Shown piece after piece: positions 46,456 through 58,200 of a stretch of DNA of 64,000 bases. The notes below the pieces were generated by a model. It did no database searches. It was given only the letters and a program-made list of their open reading frames with translations, and was not told the DNA's origin. Location: positions 25,129,368 through 25,193,367 of the forward strand of contig CM055106.1 of assembly GCA_029204225.1 (NCBI GenBank). Reading direction: 5' to 3'. A program made the translations under genes and the position numbers. Position 1 is the first letter of the stretch. Every line of letters begins with the position of its first letter. The stretch is from Diphasiastrum complanatum. Its lineage: Eukaryota; Streptophyta; Lycopodiopsida; Lycopodiales; Lycopodiaceae.

Positions 46456-48075
46456 TTTGATCTTTTGCTCGTCAGCCATCTTCTTGAGGCCTGTTTCTTT
46501 GAATTTCCAACAAAGTGCAAACTTTTTTCAGCATTCACTTCTCTCTCCATAGTTCATCATTTTCAATGCTATCTATCGGATCCTTCTCCTATGGTGTTTA
46601 GGCATTGATTCCATTCAACTGTGGCAGCCATCAATCATTTTTTGTGGGTCTCCAATCAACTTTCTGGTTGCTATTTTTGTGCCTAGTTTCAAGGAGGAAG
46701 TGTGGGTTAGATCACTGAAAGCATCTTTCATGATCTTTTATACTCGGGATGCAATTGCATGTTGGAATTTTTTTTCTTAATAACATCTCTTTCAATCCGA
46801 AAAATTAGTTGCATGTCAATTGCATGTAGTTGCATGCCATTGCATATTTTCATCAATTAGAAGTTTTTGCTAGTAGCTAGGTTTTGTCAAGATGGTATTA
46901 TTTTTATCAGTGATGACTCTATATGAATTCTATTGACTTTAAGATTTTTATTTTTTGAATTGTAGGGTTAAGGTTTAGTTTTGTTTAATATTGTTAGGTT
47001 CAAACACATAAACCACTCATGAGTTGGACAGGATTCCCCTTAAAAATCCAACGACAATTGTAGCTAGTTTTGCCTTGTAATATTTTGCCAACAATATTGG
47101 TTTTTCATTATTTTAAAGTTATTGTCAATATTATTATCATACCTTCGATTATGCTTTACCTATTACTACCATTTCCTTTACTAGAAAAATATTTATATCA
47201 ATGTGTACTATACAAATTGATAAGTTTCAAGTACTTGATATTTTAGCCATAGGGCCTACCTACTTTATGATCATAAGACTTAATGACTAGATTGATATTA
47301 ACTTTGCAAGTGTCATAGACTAGTTCAAAACTTGTTATGCTATATTGATTCTTTATGTTTGTTCTATAATGTTATTGAAAAATCTATGAATGTATTTGAA
47401 AGCATTGCCCTTGAGATAGTGTGACTATCTTAGAATACTCACCACTCAAGAAATCTTCCATAGGAAGACCTATATTTGAAGCTTGTCATTATGCAGTTTT
47501 TTTTATATGAGCATCCTACATTTTAAGGTGTGGAGTACTAAATATACTTGTTGCATCACCTAGTGTGATTTTCCTATTCCATGGGAGGGTGGTGGGATAA
47601 CAAACACAACTCACACAATTATTGATCAAGGTAGTTCTTGTTTTGCAATCGATTGCACAAGAACAATGACTTTGCAAAAGGTGTTGGAAAAAATTCTAGC
47701 ATGCAAGTGTCATTGACAAAATGCTGGGCTCGATGATTTTTCTTTTGACTATGTGGTTGTTAAGTTGCATGCTTTATGCTACTTATACTATTTTTAGGGA
47801 TATTTTTCAACCATCCAGTTGTTATTTTGATTGATGTAATGTCATGGTCTGTGTTTACAATGACTTAAAAAAAAAATGTCAAAATCTTCTAACATTGGTT
47901 TGGGTTGCACTATAAGGTCTAGACATGTTGACATCATGATTGTGGTAGACACTTACTTCTAATGAGTCAAGCTACTCCTACTTGTCTTATACGACATATT
48001 TTCTCTCTGACATATCTCTCTAACATATCTCTATAGACACATGTCTTTGTAGAGACATTGATACATTTGGTCATG

Positions 48076-48111
<36 letters not shown>

Positions 48112-48320
48112 GCATGTTGTAGATTCCATGATTGTAAGTGTTCTAAGGCTAACTATTTAGGTTTAAAACATTGTTTTGGATTTTCTTTTGGACTTGGTGA
48201 CAAGGTTAGTATACTTGTGATAGTTCTCATGCTTCTCTTTGTGTTATGGTGGACTATCTAATTTTCACCTAGGTAATTTAATGAGTGAGTAATTTGTTTA
48301 ATGTTGCAGACTCTAATCCT
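46456..48320. other. Stretch without a supported gene
   Basis: AT-rich DNA. A (TG)n microsatellite of about 31 bp lies at 48078-48108. No coding or transposon motif recognised. Confidence 0.5.
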
Positions 48321-48324
48321 AGAC

Positions 48325-48500
48325 CATGAAATCTTACCAAAATTGAAACCATCTTCTATCGTCTAAGTTAACAGCCCAGTTAGCATCAACATACCCATGT
48401 AGTTTAGGTAATTCATGATGTCTTTTATAAATCAAGCCAAGGTTGTGTCATACCTCAAAATCCTCTTTGTAGCCTTCTAAATGTTGGCAAATAGTGCAAA
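48325..48500 (-). pseudogene. Copia reverse-transcriptase/RNase H fragment
   Basis: Minus-strand KATKRILRY, the conserved stretch at the end of copia reverse transcriptase, then after a frameshift LGLIYKRHHELPKLHGYVDA and NWAVNLDDRR, the start of RNase H. Very short remnant. Confidence 0.65.
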
Positions 48501-48558
48501 CATTCATATCTTGAACATGAATGAGCAATCTAAATTTTTGCAAGAAACAAATTAGACA

Positions 48559-49014
48559 TTGGCTAAAGAGACAAATCTAGAATTAGAGCTCACCAATTCT
48601 GTCACAAAGGTTAAAACAATGCGATCTTCAAATATTAGTTTTCAAATGATGTTATATGGATTACAACGAAAGCGTCGAGTCTCAACAGACGACCAATTAA
48701 AAGAAAATACAAAAAGGCGCAAACTAAATCTTCTGACACCAGGGTGGTGCTAGTAAAAGACACAAGAGATTGACGAAAGAGTTTTTGATAACATGGTTGG
48801 AGAAAATTTCCAAAGCACCAAACATATGAAGCATTTCATGAAGAGTAAAAATTTGATGCAGATTGTGGAAAATGACACGAGTGATTCATTTCGTTTAAAG
48901 ATTGCAAGAAGACTTGCCACCAAGTTTAAACCGAATCCAACTGTTAGAGAGATAGTTTATGCATCAAGGAGGTGTGAGTCGAAAAGGATACGAAACGAGA
49001 ATGCAATTCATTAA
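48559..49014 (+). other. Two short lysine-rich open frames, unidentified
   Basis: Frames 48559-48753 and 48793-49014 are hydrophilic and rich in Lys and Arg. They could be the remnant of one protein with a break near 48760. No family recognised; they may be accidental. Confidence 0.2.
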
Positions 49015-49289
49015 TAGAAAATGAATTAGGTGAATTCTTTCATATTCATAATACTTTTATAAGAATCACTATGCAAAAGGATTCGCGAATGAGATCAGTT
49101 CATTAGGGATTCAGATGTGATTGCTGGTCACTGCTTAGCCACGATCTAGAATACTTCTGATGATGTCATAATATTAGATCAGATATCTGCACCCCATGGT
49201 ACTTGGCCGATTTTGTTGGCTATTCGTGGGGCACGACTGATTTCGTGTTGTGTCATGTCGTGTCATGTCGTCTTTTGTCAAAGGTTCAT

Positions 49290-50345
49290 AAAGGTTGGGC
49301 TTTCTACCCCACCATAATTCGTGTGGTGTCGTGTGAGGGACACCAGACTTCCTTGTCCTATTCTAAATATATACAGCTATAACTACTACTTCAGTCCACA
49401 GTACTCTTGGAGCCTTTGAGTAGGCCATTATGCATCTGACAGCTTCCATCAGAGATCTATTCTTTCGTTCTGCAACACTGTTGTGCTGCGGTGTGTAAGC
49501 TGCAGTCCTTCTGTGAATGATACCACGATCATTGTAGAAGTCAGTGAAGCAATTGGAGATGTATTCGCCACCTCGATCTGTCTTGATCTGCTTCACTTTG
49601 TTGCCAGTGCATCTCTCTGTCCAATTCACATACTTTGTAAATTTATCGAATGCTTCTGACTTATTCTGAATAAAATACACTCTGACGAGTTTATTAAAAT
49701 CATCAATGAAGGTTATGTAATATTTTCGGCCTCCCATTGAGATCACATTGAAAGGCCTACAGATGTCAGAATGCACTAACTCTAGAATCTTAGTCATTCT
49801 GTAGGAGTCTTTGACAAATGGAGTGCGAGACATCTTACCCTTCAGACATGCATCATAGGTGGTCAAATTATTCGCATTCGAGATGCTGACCCCTGTTATT
49901 GATCCATGATGGCTTGCTTGGTAAAGTGCCATCGAATTCATGTGGCATAGTCTCCTGTGCCACAGAATCATCATGAGTCTGATGCACTTGATCTATAGGC
50001 AGGTGTACCTTTAGGTGATATAGATTACCTTTTCTTCTGTCTTGAGTGATCAGGGTACTGGTACTGGCATCAATAACATTGCATGCTTCGTCAAAAAATG
50101 TCACACACATCCCTACATCAGCTATCCTTGCCACATAAAGCAAGTCCTGCTGCAGTGTAGACACGAACAGAACATTTTTGAGTCGTCTGTCTCTGTCATT
50201 CGTGTTGAGCCAAAGTGAACCAGTACCATTCACTTGATGTTTGGATCCATCTCCAAGAACAATGAATCTTGAAGGATCATCACTTCAAAAATCAGACATA
50301 GTTCTTGACGTCACAAAGTGTGAGGTAGCTCCTGAGTCTAGGATC
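49290..50345 (-). pseudogene. Copia protease-to-integrase region
   Basis: In minus-strand order: protease motif VILDSGATSHFV (with the intact DSG), RLKNVLFVSTLQQDLLYVAR, GAG-pre-integrase (WHRRLCHMNSMALYQASHHG, then ACLKGKMSRTPF), integrase (LVHSDICRPF, ITFIDDFNKLVRVYF, IKTDRGGEYISN, TPQHNSVAERKNRSLMEAVR). The catalytic Asp, Asp and Glu are all visible. A frameshift lies near 49900 between protease and integrase. Text ends after ELWWGRKPNLYEPL near 49285; no reverse transcriptase follows. It is of the same family as the element at 62160-64000. Confidence 0.85.
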
Positions 50346-50609
50346 ACCTCTTGTGTGTCTGGTGTTGACACTGCACACACATATGCAAAAATGTAGGTGG
50401 TCAAACAATTTTTGTTTGATCTCTCTTCGTCCATTTTTGAGCTCTCAGGCTCCTCGACATAGGATGAACTATTACTATTCTCCTGTTTGCTTTGTGTTGA
50501 TTTGTTCCTTAGATTCAGGTGGCAATCCATGGCTGCATAACCCTTCTTGTGACAGTAAATACGCTCAATTTTTAGATTGAACCAGCACGTATCGACTGTT
50601 CGGAGCTGC
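50346..50609 (-). pseudogene. Copia Gag zinc knuckle joined to a 24-bp repeat
   Basis: The minus-strand frame 50749-50285 reads TCWFNLKIERIYCHKKGYAAMDCHLNLRNKS, a zinc knuckle region whose His is replaced by Tyr, equivalent to KCWFNL...NCRFNPKR at 62835-62940. Where the first knuckle should be, there is the 24-bp repeat array instead. Confidence 0.75.
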
Positions 50610-50729
50610 CTATCAAATCTCGACTGGAACCGTCTCTTAGATCTCAACCGGACTGTTCTATCAACTCTGAATCGGACCTTTCTATTACTTCTTAACCAAG
50701 GATTTCTATCAACTCTCAACTGAGAGCGT
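50610..50729 (-). repeat. 24-bp tandem repeat, five diverged units, second locus
   Basis: Units at 50610, 50634, 50658, 50682 and 50706, consensus CTATCAACTCTCAACCGGACCGTT. The minus strand carries the same core (GTTGAGATTTGAT) as the units at 4388-4524, and reads the octapeptides LRVDRNPW, LRSNRKVR, FRVDRTVR, LRSKRRFQ and SRFDRQLR. Units are more diverged than those of the first locus. The array is in frame with the copia Gag remainder. Confidence 0.85.
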
Positions 50730-51016
50730 CGACTTCCAACCTGAACCAAGTCAACTTCATGACAAAGTCAACTTTCTTATTTGACTAGGTCTCAGTGTTT
50801 GCCAAATACCATAGTTCTTTCCAACTTTATTGCAAAACCAAAACACAAAAAAAAAAAAAACAACTGTGCCATTTGGACACCACCACAATAGTCTCTGACT
50901 AATATTAGAAATAAATAAAAATAAATAAAGAAAAAAAGCAAAAATAGACACCAGTCAAGTTATCCAAAGAGTCCAAGAGGCCTATTTACCCAATCCTAAG
51001 GTACTCTAGAGTTGTT

Positions 51017-52960
51017 ATGGATCGTCCTTACGATCCGAATTCCACAGAGGACTATCCACCAGAGATGGTCTCCCCATCTATCGAACAGGCTCGATTCAAT
51101 CGATATTCTAGGATGAAATCCCAAGTCCAAGAGCCATCCACCAATCCATTTGATAGATGGGAACCAATGCGTTTTGAAGCTCCATACGATCGACCACATT
51201 TTCATGTTGCAGAATCTTCACACGCACGAGCTCACTTAAACGGAGCTTTTGCAAATAATGTTCCGCTTTTGGAAAAACAAACTCCCAAGTTAGATTTACC
51301 TAAGTACGACGGTAACACTGTCCCTCAAAGATTTCTTCAAGTCTTTGAGAACACATGCGATGTCTATGGCAAGACATCACCATATGCCATGGTATAGCTC
51401 TTCTCGATGACCATGATCGATCAAGCATGAGAATGGTTTTTTAACCTTGATCGTGAAGATAAACAAGACTGGTCACATCCAAGGTTCGTGGGTGAAGGGC
51501 GGATTTCAGGTTGAACAACTTGGAATGCAACATCCAGCGACACCTGACTTACGATCTCATTCAAACGAGCCAGCATTTATCAAATGATTCAAGCCATTTT
51601 GCTTGATCGAAAGTCCTTTTGTCAAGTTGAGTAACATCAAAATGACAAAAGATGAGAAAGTATGTGACTACATCAAAAGATTTAAAAGATTACAAAGTCA
51701 GGTACAAGAACAACCCACTGAATCTATGCTCATAATTTGGTTTCTCGTTGGACTCCCATGATGGATACAATGTGAACTTCGCTCCAATGATGAATACACA
51801 TCATTGAAACAAGCCATGTCTGATGCCATTCGGGAAGAAGACGAGGGATTAGATGTCGATGAGCCACGCGAATGGAGAGCACATCATGTTGTCCAAGAAG
51901 CTCGACCAAACGAGGAAACTCGAGAACAGTTATGGAAAACACAAATGGAGTTGCTTAACCAGCAACACCAGCAACAGATGGAGAAACTTACGAAAGAGTT
52001 TCAAAACACTCTTAAGTCTATCCAGAGTTCGATGCCAGGTCAGTTACCCACTGGCCAAATCCACCATAGGCGAGAGAATACATGGTGCCCTCACTGTCGA
52101 GGTGCACACATTGGCAATGAGTGCCCTTCATACCAACCGGTCCCATATACTTCATTGATCAAATGTGACATCTACGACTTTATGGGTCATACTTCACTCT
52201 ATTGCTATTATAACCTGAGGAACCAGCCTCACAACCAATCAAGAGGACATTATCAACCTCCTCAACAACAATTTGTTTCACAAACCCAAAATCAGCACTA
52301 TCCACCATGAAACAACCAAGTCCATATACAAGAGTTACCCAGACAATCTAGACATGAACCTCAACCACAGTTGGCACTCTTAGGACCACCTCCACGGGGA
52401 CAACATGATCTAGGAGCAGAAAAACATAGACTACCTCGAGAATATGCACAAACACATCTTGTAGAAAACTCCTACGATCACTCATATAGTCACGATACCA
52501 CACTTCCATCAGCTAGTTCTCAACCATATCACACCGACAACTCATGCTCGTGCAAACAGAATGAGTATTCCACACCACCAGAAAATCCAGCACAGTTAGC
52601 CATCCAAGATGGTTATGCTATTGCCACAGGACCAATGAGCAACCGTTGTTTTATTTGTGGTAAAACTTCATGGTTGATTATAAAGTTAAGAACCAATACC
52701 ATGCGGAGTAGACTGTGTTCGTAAACACAGTTTCAAAGACTGCCCTAAACAACCTAACAAGATCCTTCCAACATGTCATATCTCATCCGAACCTGTTAGA
52801 GTTCTCAGTAGAGCACAATGCCAACACCAAGAACAACAACAAAACAATGCTAAATCAACTGATCCACATGGAAGCCACTTCCACATTACCCAAAGACTAC
52901 CTAGATCCCAACATGGAACAAAGGCAGCACAATGAATTTAGAGATGAATTTTTTTAACTA
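51017..52960 (+). pseudogene. Gypsy Gag with several zinc knuckles
   Basis: Starts at the ATG at 51017. Gag core: KLDLPKYDGNTVPQRFLQVF, then stops and frameshifts at 51396-51800 with readable pieces (VCDYIKRFKRLQSQVQEQ, SLKQAMSDAIREEDEG). A Gln-rich helix (51930-52030) precedes knuckles: CPHCRGAHIGNEC (52089-52127), CDIYDFMGHTSLYC (Cys 2 is Tyr, 52166-52207), then CFICGK near 52650 and, in another frame, CVRKHSFKDC near 52710-52745. Text between is Pro/Gln/His-rich. The retroelement ends before 52984, where an LTR of another family begins. Confidence 0.7.
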
Positions 52961-52983
52961 GATGTCATTGACAACCATGAATG

Positions 52984-53582
52984 TTGAATTTCACACGTGT
53001 GGGAGTGTCCTAAACTGTGATTATGATCTCCAAAAACTTGGTGATTGCAAAAAGATCAAGCATAGATTGATAATCAAGATCCATCTCAAAAAACTAAGGC
53101 AAGAGCACTTGATGACATGTATGTATCACTCATACAAGTACATTCACACATGTGGAGACTTGTCAAAGAAAAACTAAGTATGGAAAAGCCTTGCTTTCGG
53201 GTAGAGAGAGAATCCAATATGACTCAGAAATGTAATAATCCCATTAACTCCAAAAAAACTCAAATACATAATGAAACTATCATGCTTATAATAGGAACTC
53301 GAGGTAGAGGTCATTGGACCCCTTTTTCTCCTCCTCTAAGTATGATTGGTTGAGTGACTTATGTGTCCTCAAACTTGATTGGAACAAATTGGTGAAAATC
53401 TGTGTTTTGATTGGTCACTAGATGTCATTCCAACACATAGGAATGAACCACACATCCAACCTAATTATGACACTTGTAGCAAGCCTAACTAGCTCAAGCC
53501 ACATCACGAGTTACTTTTGGCCTAATCATGGAATTACAAGTGTACTTGCTCGAGTTGCCTCCTAACCAAAATTGGCCCTATC
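52984..53582 (-). repeat. LTR related to family A/B, third and more distant copy
   Basis: Starts TGTTGAATTTCACACGTGTGG, like 25983, and shares GATCTCC, GATCAAG, CGGGTAGAGAGAGAA and a closing CCAAAATTGGCCCTATCA with the family. Between these the sequence has diverged. It has no adjacent pol on the right, so it is solo or truncated. Confidence 0.65.
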
Positions 53583-53835
53583 ACCTGGTCACACATGGAT
53601 GGATACAAAAAGGTTTTTCAAACCCCTAGACTCTGTTGGAAAATCGTGGGATACTATGTGGTATCGGATTAGTAGAACTCTGATTATAACAAAAGTTCTA
53701 ATACCATGTCGAAAACTAGAGGATCAGAGAAATGATCGACTGATATTGGATCAGAGGAGCTTTGGTAGAAACAGATGCTCTGATATCGGATCGATAATGG
53801 TATAGCAGCGGAAGTGGAAAAATGGATGGTGTAGG

Positions 53836-54266
53836 ATCGGAAGTGCAACAGTTACCAGCAAAACAAGATGAATAAAACAGTAGCAATGCACAATAGAACA
53901 AAAGCACATCTCTATTGACTGTAATCTTCTTAGTCACTAGATTATAAATCCTATAAGCTTTATGATTTGAAGAGTATCCAACAAAGCCTAGACTTAGAAC
54001 TAGTAGAATCTAGCTTCTTACGAAAGTGCTACAATCGAAAGTTCAAACATGCCTTACCGAAGGTTTTGAGCTTGTCCACACCTCTTCGGGTATTTTGAAA
54101 ACTAAGGCTTTGGTGGTAAGAAGGCCTTCCCACCCTTTTGCTTCCATTTGGCAATGGCCGTCAGATCTGTCGTTAATCATTGTGTATGAGCGGAAGTTGG
54201 GAGTGAGCTAGATGCGTGGTGGATCAGAAGTGCCACAGTTAGCAGCAAAATAATTCAAACGTAGGA

Positions 54267-54290
<24 letters not shown>
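53836..54290. repeat. Direct repeat, copies about 384 bp apart
   Basis: 53836-53903 and 54220-54290 share GGATC(G/A)GAAGTGC(A/C)ACAGTTA(C/G)CAGCAAAA and CAATAGAACAA. They flank a copia integrase end fragment. Confidence 0.65.
53870..54025 (-). pseudogene. Copia integrase C-terminal fragment
   Basis: Minus-strand KLDSTSSKSR, then after shifts a KAYRIYN-like piece and LVTKKITVNRDVLL, the usual end of copia integrase (KAYRLYNPxxxKVIxSRDVxF). Remnant. Confidence 0.6.
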
Positions 54291-54755
<465 letters not shown>

Positions 54756-55190
54756 AATTTTCGTAGGCTTCAGGAAGACTCAATAATAGAGTCATAAAAG
54801 CATTAGAATCTTCAATGACTGAGCCAATTGCAGCCATTTGCTCCATAAGAATTTTGAAAGTGTTGATGTGACTTGTAACACTTTTTACTTTAGACATCTT
54901 CAAGTTGAAGAATTTCTTCCTCAAGTATAACTTGGAAGTAGCATCTCTGATATCATACAAGGTTGCTAGGATGTCCCATGCTTTCTTGGCTGTCTGAGCA
55001 TTTCGTATGTGAATTATCTATGTATCCTTGATATTGAGAGTAATCATGGCAAATGACTTGCCATCTCTTAGTCTCCATTTGGTGACAACGACTGCATCAC
55101 CTTGTGGCTTGACTTCTGTGTCATCACCAACGTCCCACAGTTCCTTGGCTAATAGCATGACCTTCATTTTGAACTTCTAGAGATGATAGT
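54756..55190 (-). pseudogene. Copia Gag fused by deletion to RNase H
   Basis: Minus-strand Gag motifs: NYHL-like start, KFKMKVMLLAKELWDVG, GKSFAMITLNIKD, AKKAWDILATLYDIRDATSK, FNLKMSKVKSVTSHINTF, LLLSLPEAYENWVMI. Directly after VMIIS the text becomes RNase H, so all of protease, integrase and reverse transcriptase is missing. Its 5' end is cut by the LTR at 55194. Confidence 0.82.
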
Positions 55191-55193
55191 TCC

Positions 55194-55836
55194 TGTGAAA
55201 GATTTCAGAGCAATAATGATTCAATCCGTAAAAAGATCTTGGGTTACAAAAGAAGCTACTCTACCAATCTCACCAATGTAGAGAAATCAACATCTACTCA
55301 CAAAATGAGATGCAAACTCTAATAGGACTTGATCAAACATGAATCAAAAGATAAAGTACTATTTTTTTCTGTACAAAACTAGCAAGCTACTGTATTTCAC
55401 ATGTGTGGATCCAAAAATAACAAATATAGATCATTCTACACATAGAATTGCATGCAATCATAAGTATAGTGCACCAATGGATAGTAGAATTCAAGAGAAC
55501 CATGTATAAGCATGAATGAGATGGAGAAGAGAGAAGATATGTCTCTCCATGAGTTACATCCTTTTATAGCAGGTCCAAACCCTATTTGGCCACTTGGCTT
55601 TCCCACCAAAATGTAAAACCTATTATTTTTGGGTCTAGATTCAAAGTATCCAACATTCAAATTTGAATCTACTCAAACTCGACTTCTAACTTTCCCACAC
55701 TTTCAAATGTTTATTCATATGAAATTTAGACTAATGAACTTTGAAAAGACAAACTCTAAGTCTAAAACAAAGTTGGCCTCAATTTGCCAAATATGAAAAT
55801 GTAGCAAATATGACTGAACTAGTTGAATTTTTCACA
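55194..55836 (-). repeat. 3' LTR of the copia element 55194-59848
   Basis: 643 bp, plus-strand ends TGTGAAAGATTTC and GAATTTTTCACA. On the minus strand it follows a purine tract (GAAGAGGGAG, 55846-55837). Its left 130 bp match 59739-59848. It was inserted into the copia gag described above. Confidence 0.88.
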
Positions 55837-56010
55837 CTCCCTCTTCAACTAGTTTTAGCATGGACTTTGATAACACTCCAAGTGAAGTCCTATGCTTCAT
55901 GAACAAGTCCTTTGGTGAAGATATCAGCTACACATCTGAAACTCCACCTCCTTTGCAATGACTTGCTCCCTCACAAAATGATATTGCACCTCAATATGAT
56001 ATGAAGAATC
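55837..56010 (-). pseudogene. RNase H tail of the copia element
   Basis: The minus strand reads HIEVQYHFVREQVIAKEVEF, the conserved end of copia RNase H, followed by codons leading to the polypurine tract. Only the last part of RNase H is left; the part before it is replaced. Confidence 0.8.
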
Positions 56011-56810
56011 ACATAGAATGTAAATGAGATGATTCCTCCATGCTATCAACTTTGTACTCTCTGGAAAAATACAGCAAACAAACAATAAATGTGAGTGTTC
56101 AACTTTTGCTTGTATGTCTCCTCCTTCTTTGTCCTTTGTTGCCATGTATCTGCCAAGACACTCCATGATCTTCATCTTGCCACAAGAGACCATCAAGCCT
56201 TGGAAATCCATGATTAAGTGAGTACATCCATGATACTAAAGCAGCACCACATGACTCTATAAACCAAGCAAATTTTACTAGTCCATCTTCAAGATCTACT
56301 TGACAGAAGAAAATGACCATGAATTCACCAAAAATTGACAATCTCCAAACATTGGCACCAAGTAACTCAACACTTGAGAACTTAGCCATGGATGAGTGAT
56401 AGAATGAACCTCCAATAGCTTCATTTCCATCAACAAAATCAGCCAAGAATGCTAGTAAAAATCCAACATCAAAATGATGCTCACCAATTTAGCTAGTTTT
56501 ACCATATCTTGACAATTTGCACACATCCACATGAAAATGCTCAAACATGAGATAGAGCAAGTAAAGTAAATTTGAACAACACTTCTTTGCTGCTCCTTTG
56601 ACCTTAATTGGGTCTTCAATAAGCTGCAAAAACATATCCATAACATCTTTGCCAATTAACTCTCTTTTGATGATCTTGACTAACTCCAAATTGCCATCTC
56701 TCCTTTCATGTTGTTGAAGCCCTTTGAGATCAACCTCTTGATCATCAAAGTCATTGAACGAACTTTGTTTTCCAGATCCATTACTTGCTATAAGAACATG
56801 AAAACATCCA
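56011..56810 (-). other. Foreign, largely open-frame DNA replacing reverse transcriptase and RNase H; possible captured gene piece
   Basis: After the reverse-transcriptase start LPKGKKAIG the same minus-strand frame continues into text that has no retroelement motif: GSGKQSSFNDFDDQEVDLKG, LELVKIIKRELIGKDVMDMF, LLYLLYLMFEHFHVDVCKL, one TAA near 56490, then in the same frame FVDGNEAIGGSFYHSS, SVELLGANVWRLSIFGEF and LEDGLVKFAWFIESCG, to a stop at 56099. Retroelement text resumes near 56010. About 670 bp with a single stop is unlikely by chance in AT-rich DNA. It resembles a coding fragment, perhaps exons, picked up by the element. I recognise no family. Confidence 0.55.
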
Positions 56811-58150
56811 ATTGCTTTCTTCCCCTTAGGTAACTCCACCAATCTCCATGTTCCATTCTTCATAATAGCTTGATACTCAAGATCCATTGCTTGGATCCAC
56901 TCCTCTTCTTCCCTTGCTTCATCTACACTTGTAGGTTCATCAAAAGAGGTTAGGAAAGCAACATAATTTCCAGAAACTACTTGCTTACCCTTTTCATCAT
57001 AATGTGAGCCTTGAAGGTACTTGTCTTTCCCTTGATGTTCTCCTTGGCTTTTGACTTGATGAAGGTCCATCTTCATCACCATCTAAAGTAGGATCCTTTA
57101 CATCAACATCAAGAATGTTAGATCCATCCACACCTTTATCAATCATGCTTGAAGACACTTTTGGAATGTTCCCCTCATCAAAAATGACATCTCTACCAGC
57201 AATCACTTTGTTAGTAGTAGGAATGTAAACCTTGTGGGCTTTGCTCACCTCACTATATCCAACAAAAATACCTCTCCTTGAAGATGGATCCTCCTTGGTC
57301 CTATCATCAAGATTAATGTTGACATAGCATGTGCATCCAAAAGTTCTTAGAAAATTGACACTTGGCCTCTTCTTGAATAGCATCTCAAAAGGTGTCCTTC
57401 CATCCAAAATAGCACTCGGCCACCTATTGCACAAGAAATTGGCATACAACAAAGCTTGATCCCAAAATGGTTTATCAAGATTAGCACTTAACCTCATGGC
57501 TTTAGCACTTTCACATAAAGTCCTATTATACATTTCAACCACTCCATTTTGTTGCGGGGTCCTTGGTGTTGTATACTCTCTCTTGATCCCATGCTCATCA
57601 ACAAAATCTACTAAAATCATCAATAAAAGTGACATACATCTTAGCTCCACTATTGCTAGTTGTAGTAAATCCATAAATATCCGAATGTACAAGTTGAAAA
57701 GGCTTTGTAGGTCTAGATGTAGATCTAGTATAAGGTAGTTTATGTGACTTAGACAAAGCACAAGACTCAAAAACATGATGGATGCCACTTAAGGAACTTG
57801 GAAGACCTATCACGACCTTCTTTCTAGCCATTACCTCCAATGACTTGAAGTTGAGGTGTCCCATCCTTCTATGCCAAACCTCTTGAATAGGTATTTGCTC
57901 TCTTGCAACACATCCAACTTGGTTAGCAATAACACAAGCATCTAGTTTGAACAACTTTCCTTGCCTTTTACCTTTTCCGATTAAGACATCCTTCCTTTTG
58001 ATCATACAACACATCTCCATCAAACTCAACCTTGAAGCCTTTACTTAGCATTTGACTCACACTAAGGAAATTCTTGGTAATAGATGGAATAAACAAGACA
58101 TCCTCCAAATAAACATTCCTATTTGTAGAGAGAAGTAGGAATTGTGCCAA
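56811..58150 (-). pseudogene. Copia integrase and start of reverse transcriptase
   Basis: Minus-strand order: NVYLEDVLFIPSITKNFLSV, GAG-pre-integrase (VWHRRMGHLNFKSLEVMARK), integrase start (LVHSDIYGF, YVTFIDDFSRF), then a deletion with a frame change, and GIKREYTTPRTPQQNGVVEM with YNRTLCESAKAM, RTFGCTCYVN and GIFVGYSEVSKAHKVY. The segment with the second catalytic Asp (usual RTDNGGEF) is missing. The linker leads into EEEEWIQAMDLEYQAIMKNG and TWRLVELPKGKKAIG, where foreign DNA begins. Confidence 0.88.
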
Positions 58151-58200
58151 TCACTTTGATTGCACACTCACCATCATTGGTCATGTAGATCACCCTCTTG

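Noticed and set aside
50996-51205. Minus-strand ORF opposite the gypsy Gag start
   Set aside because: Shadow of the plus-strand Gag frame.
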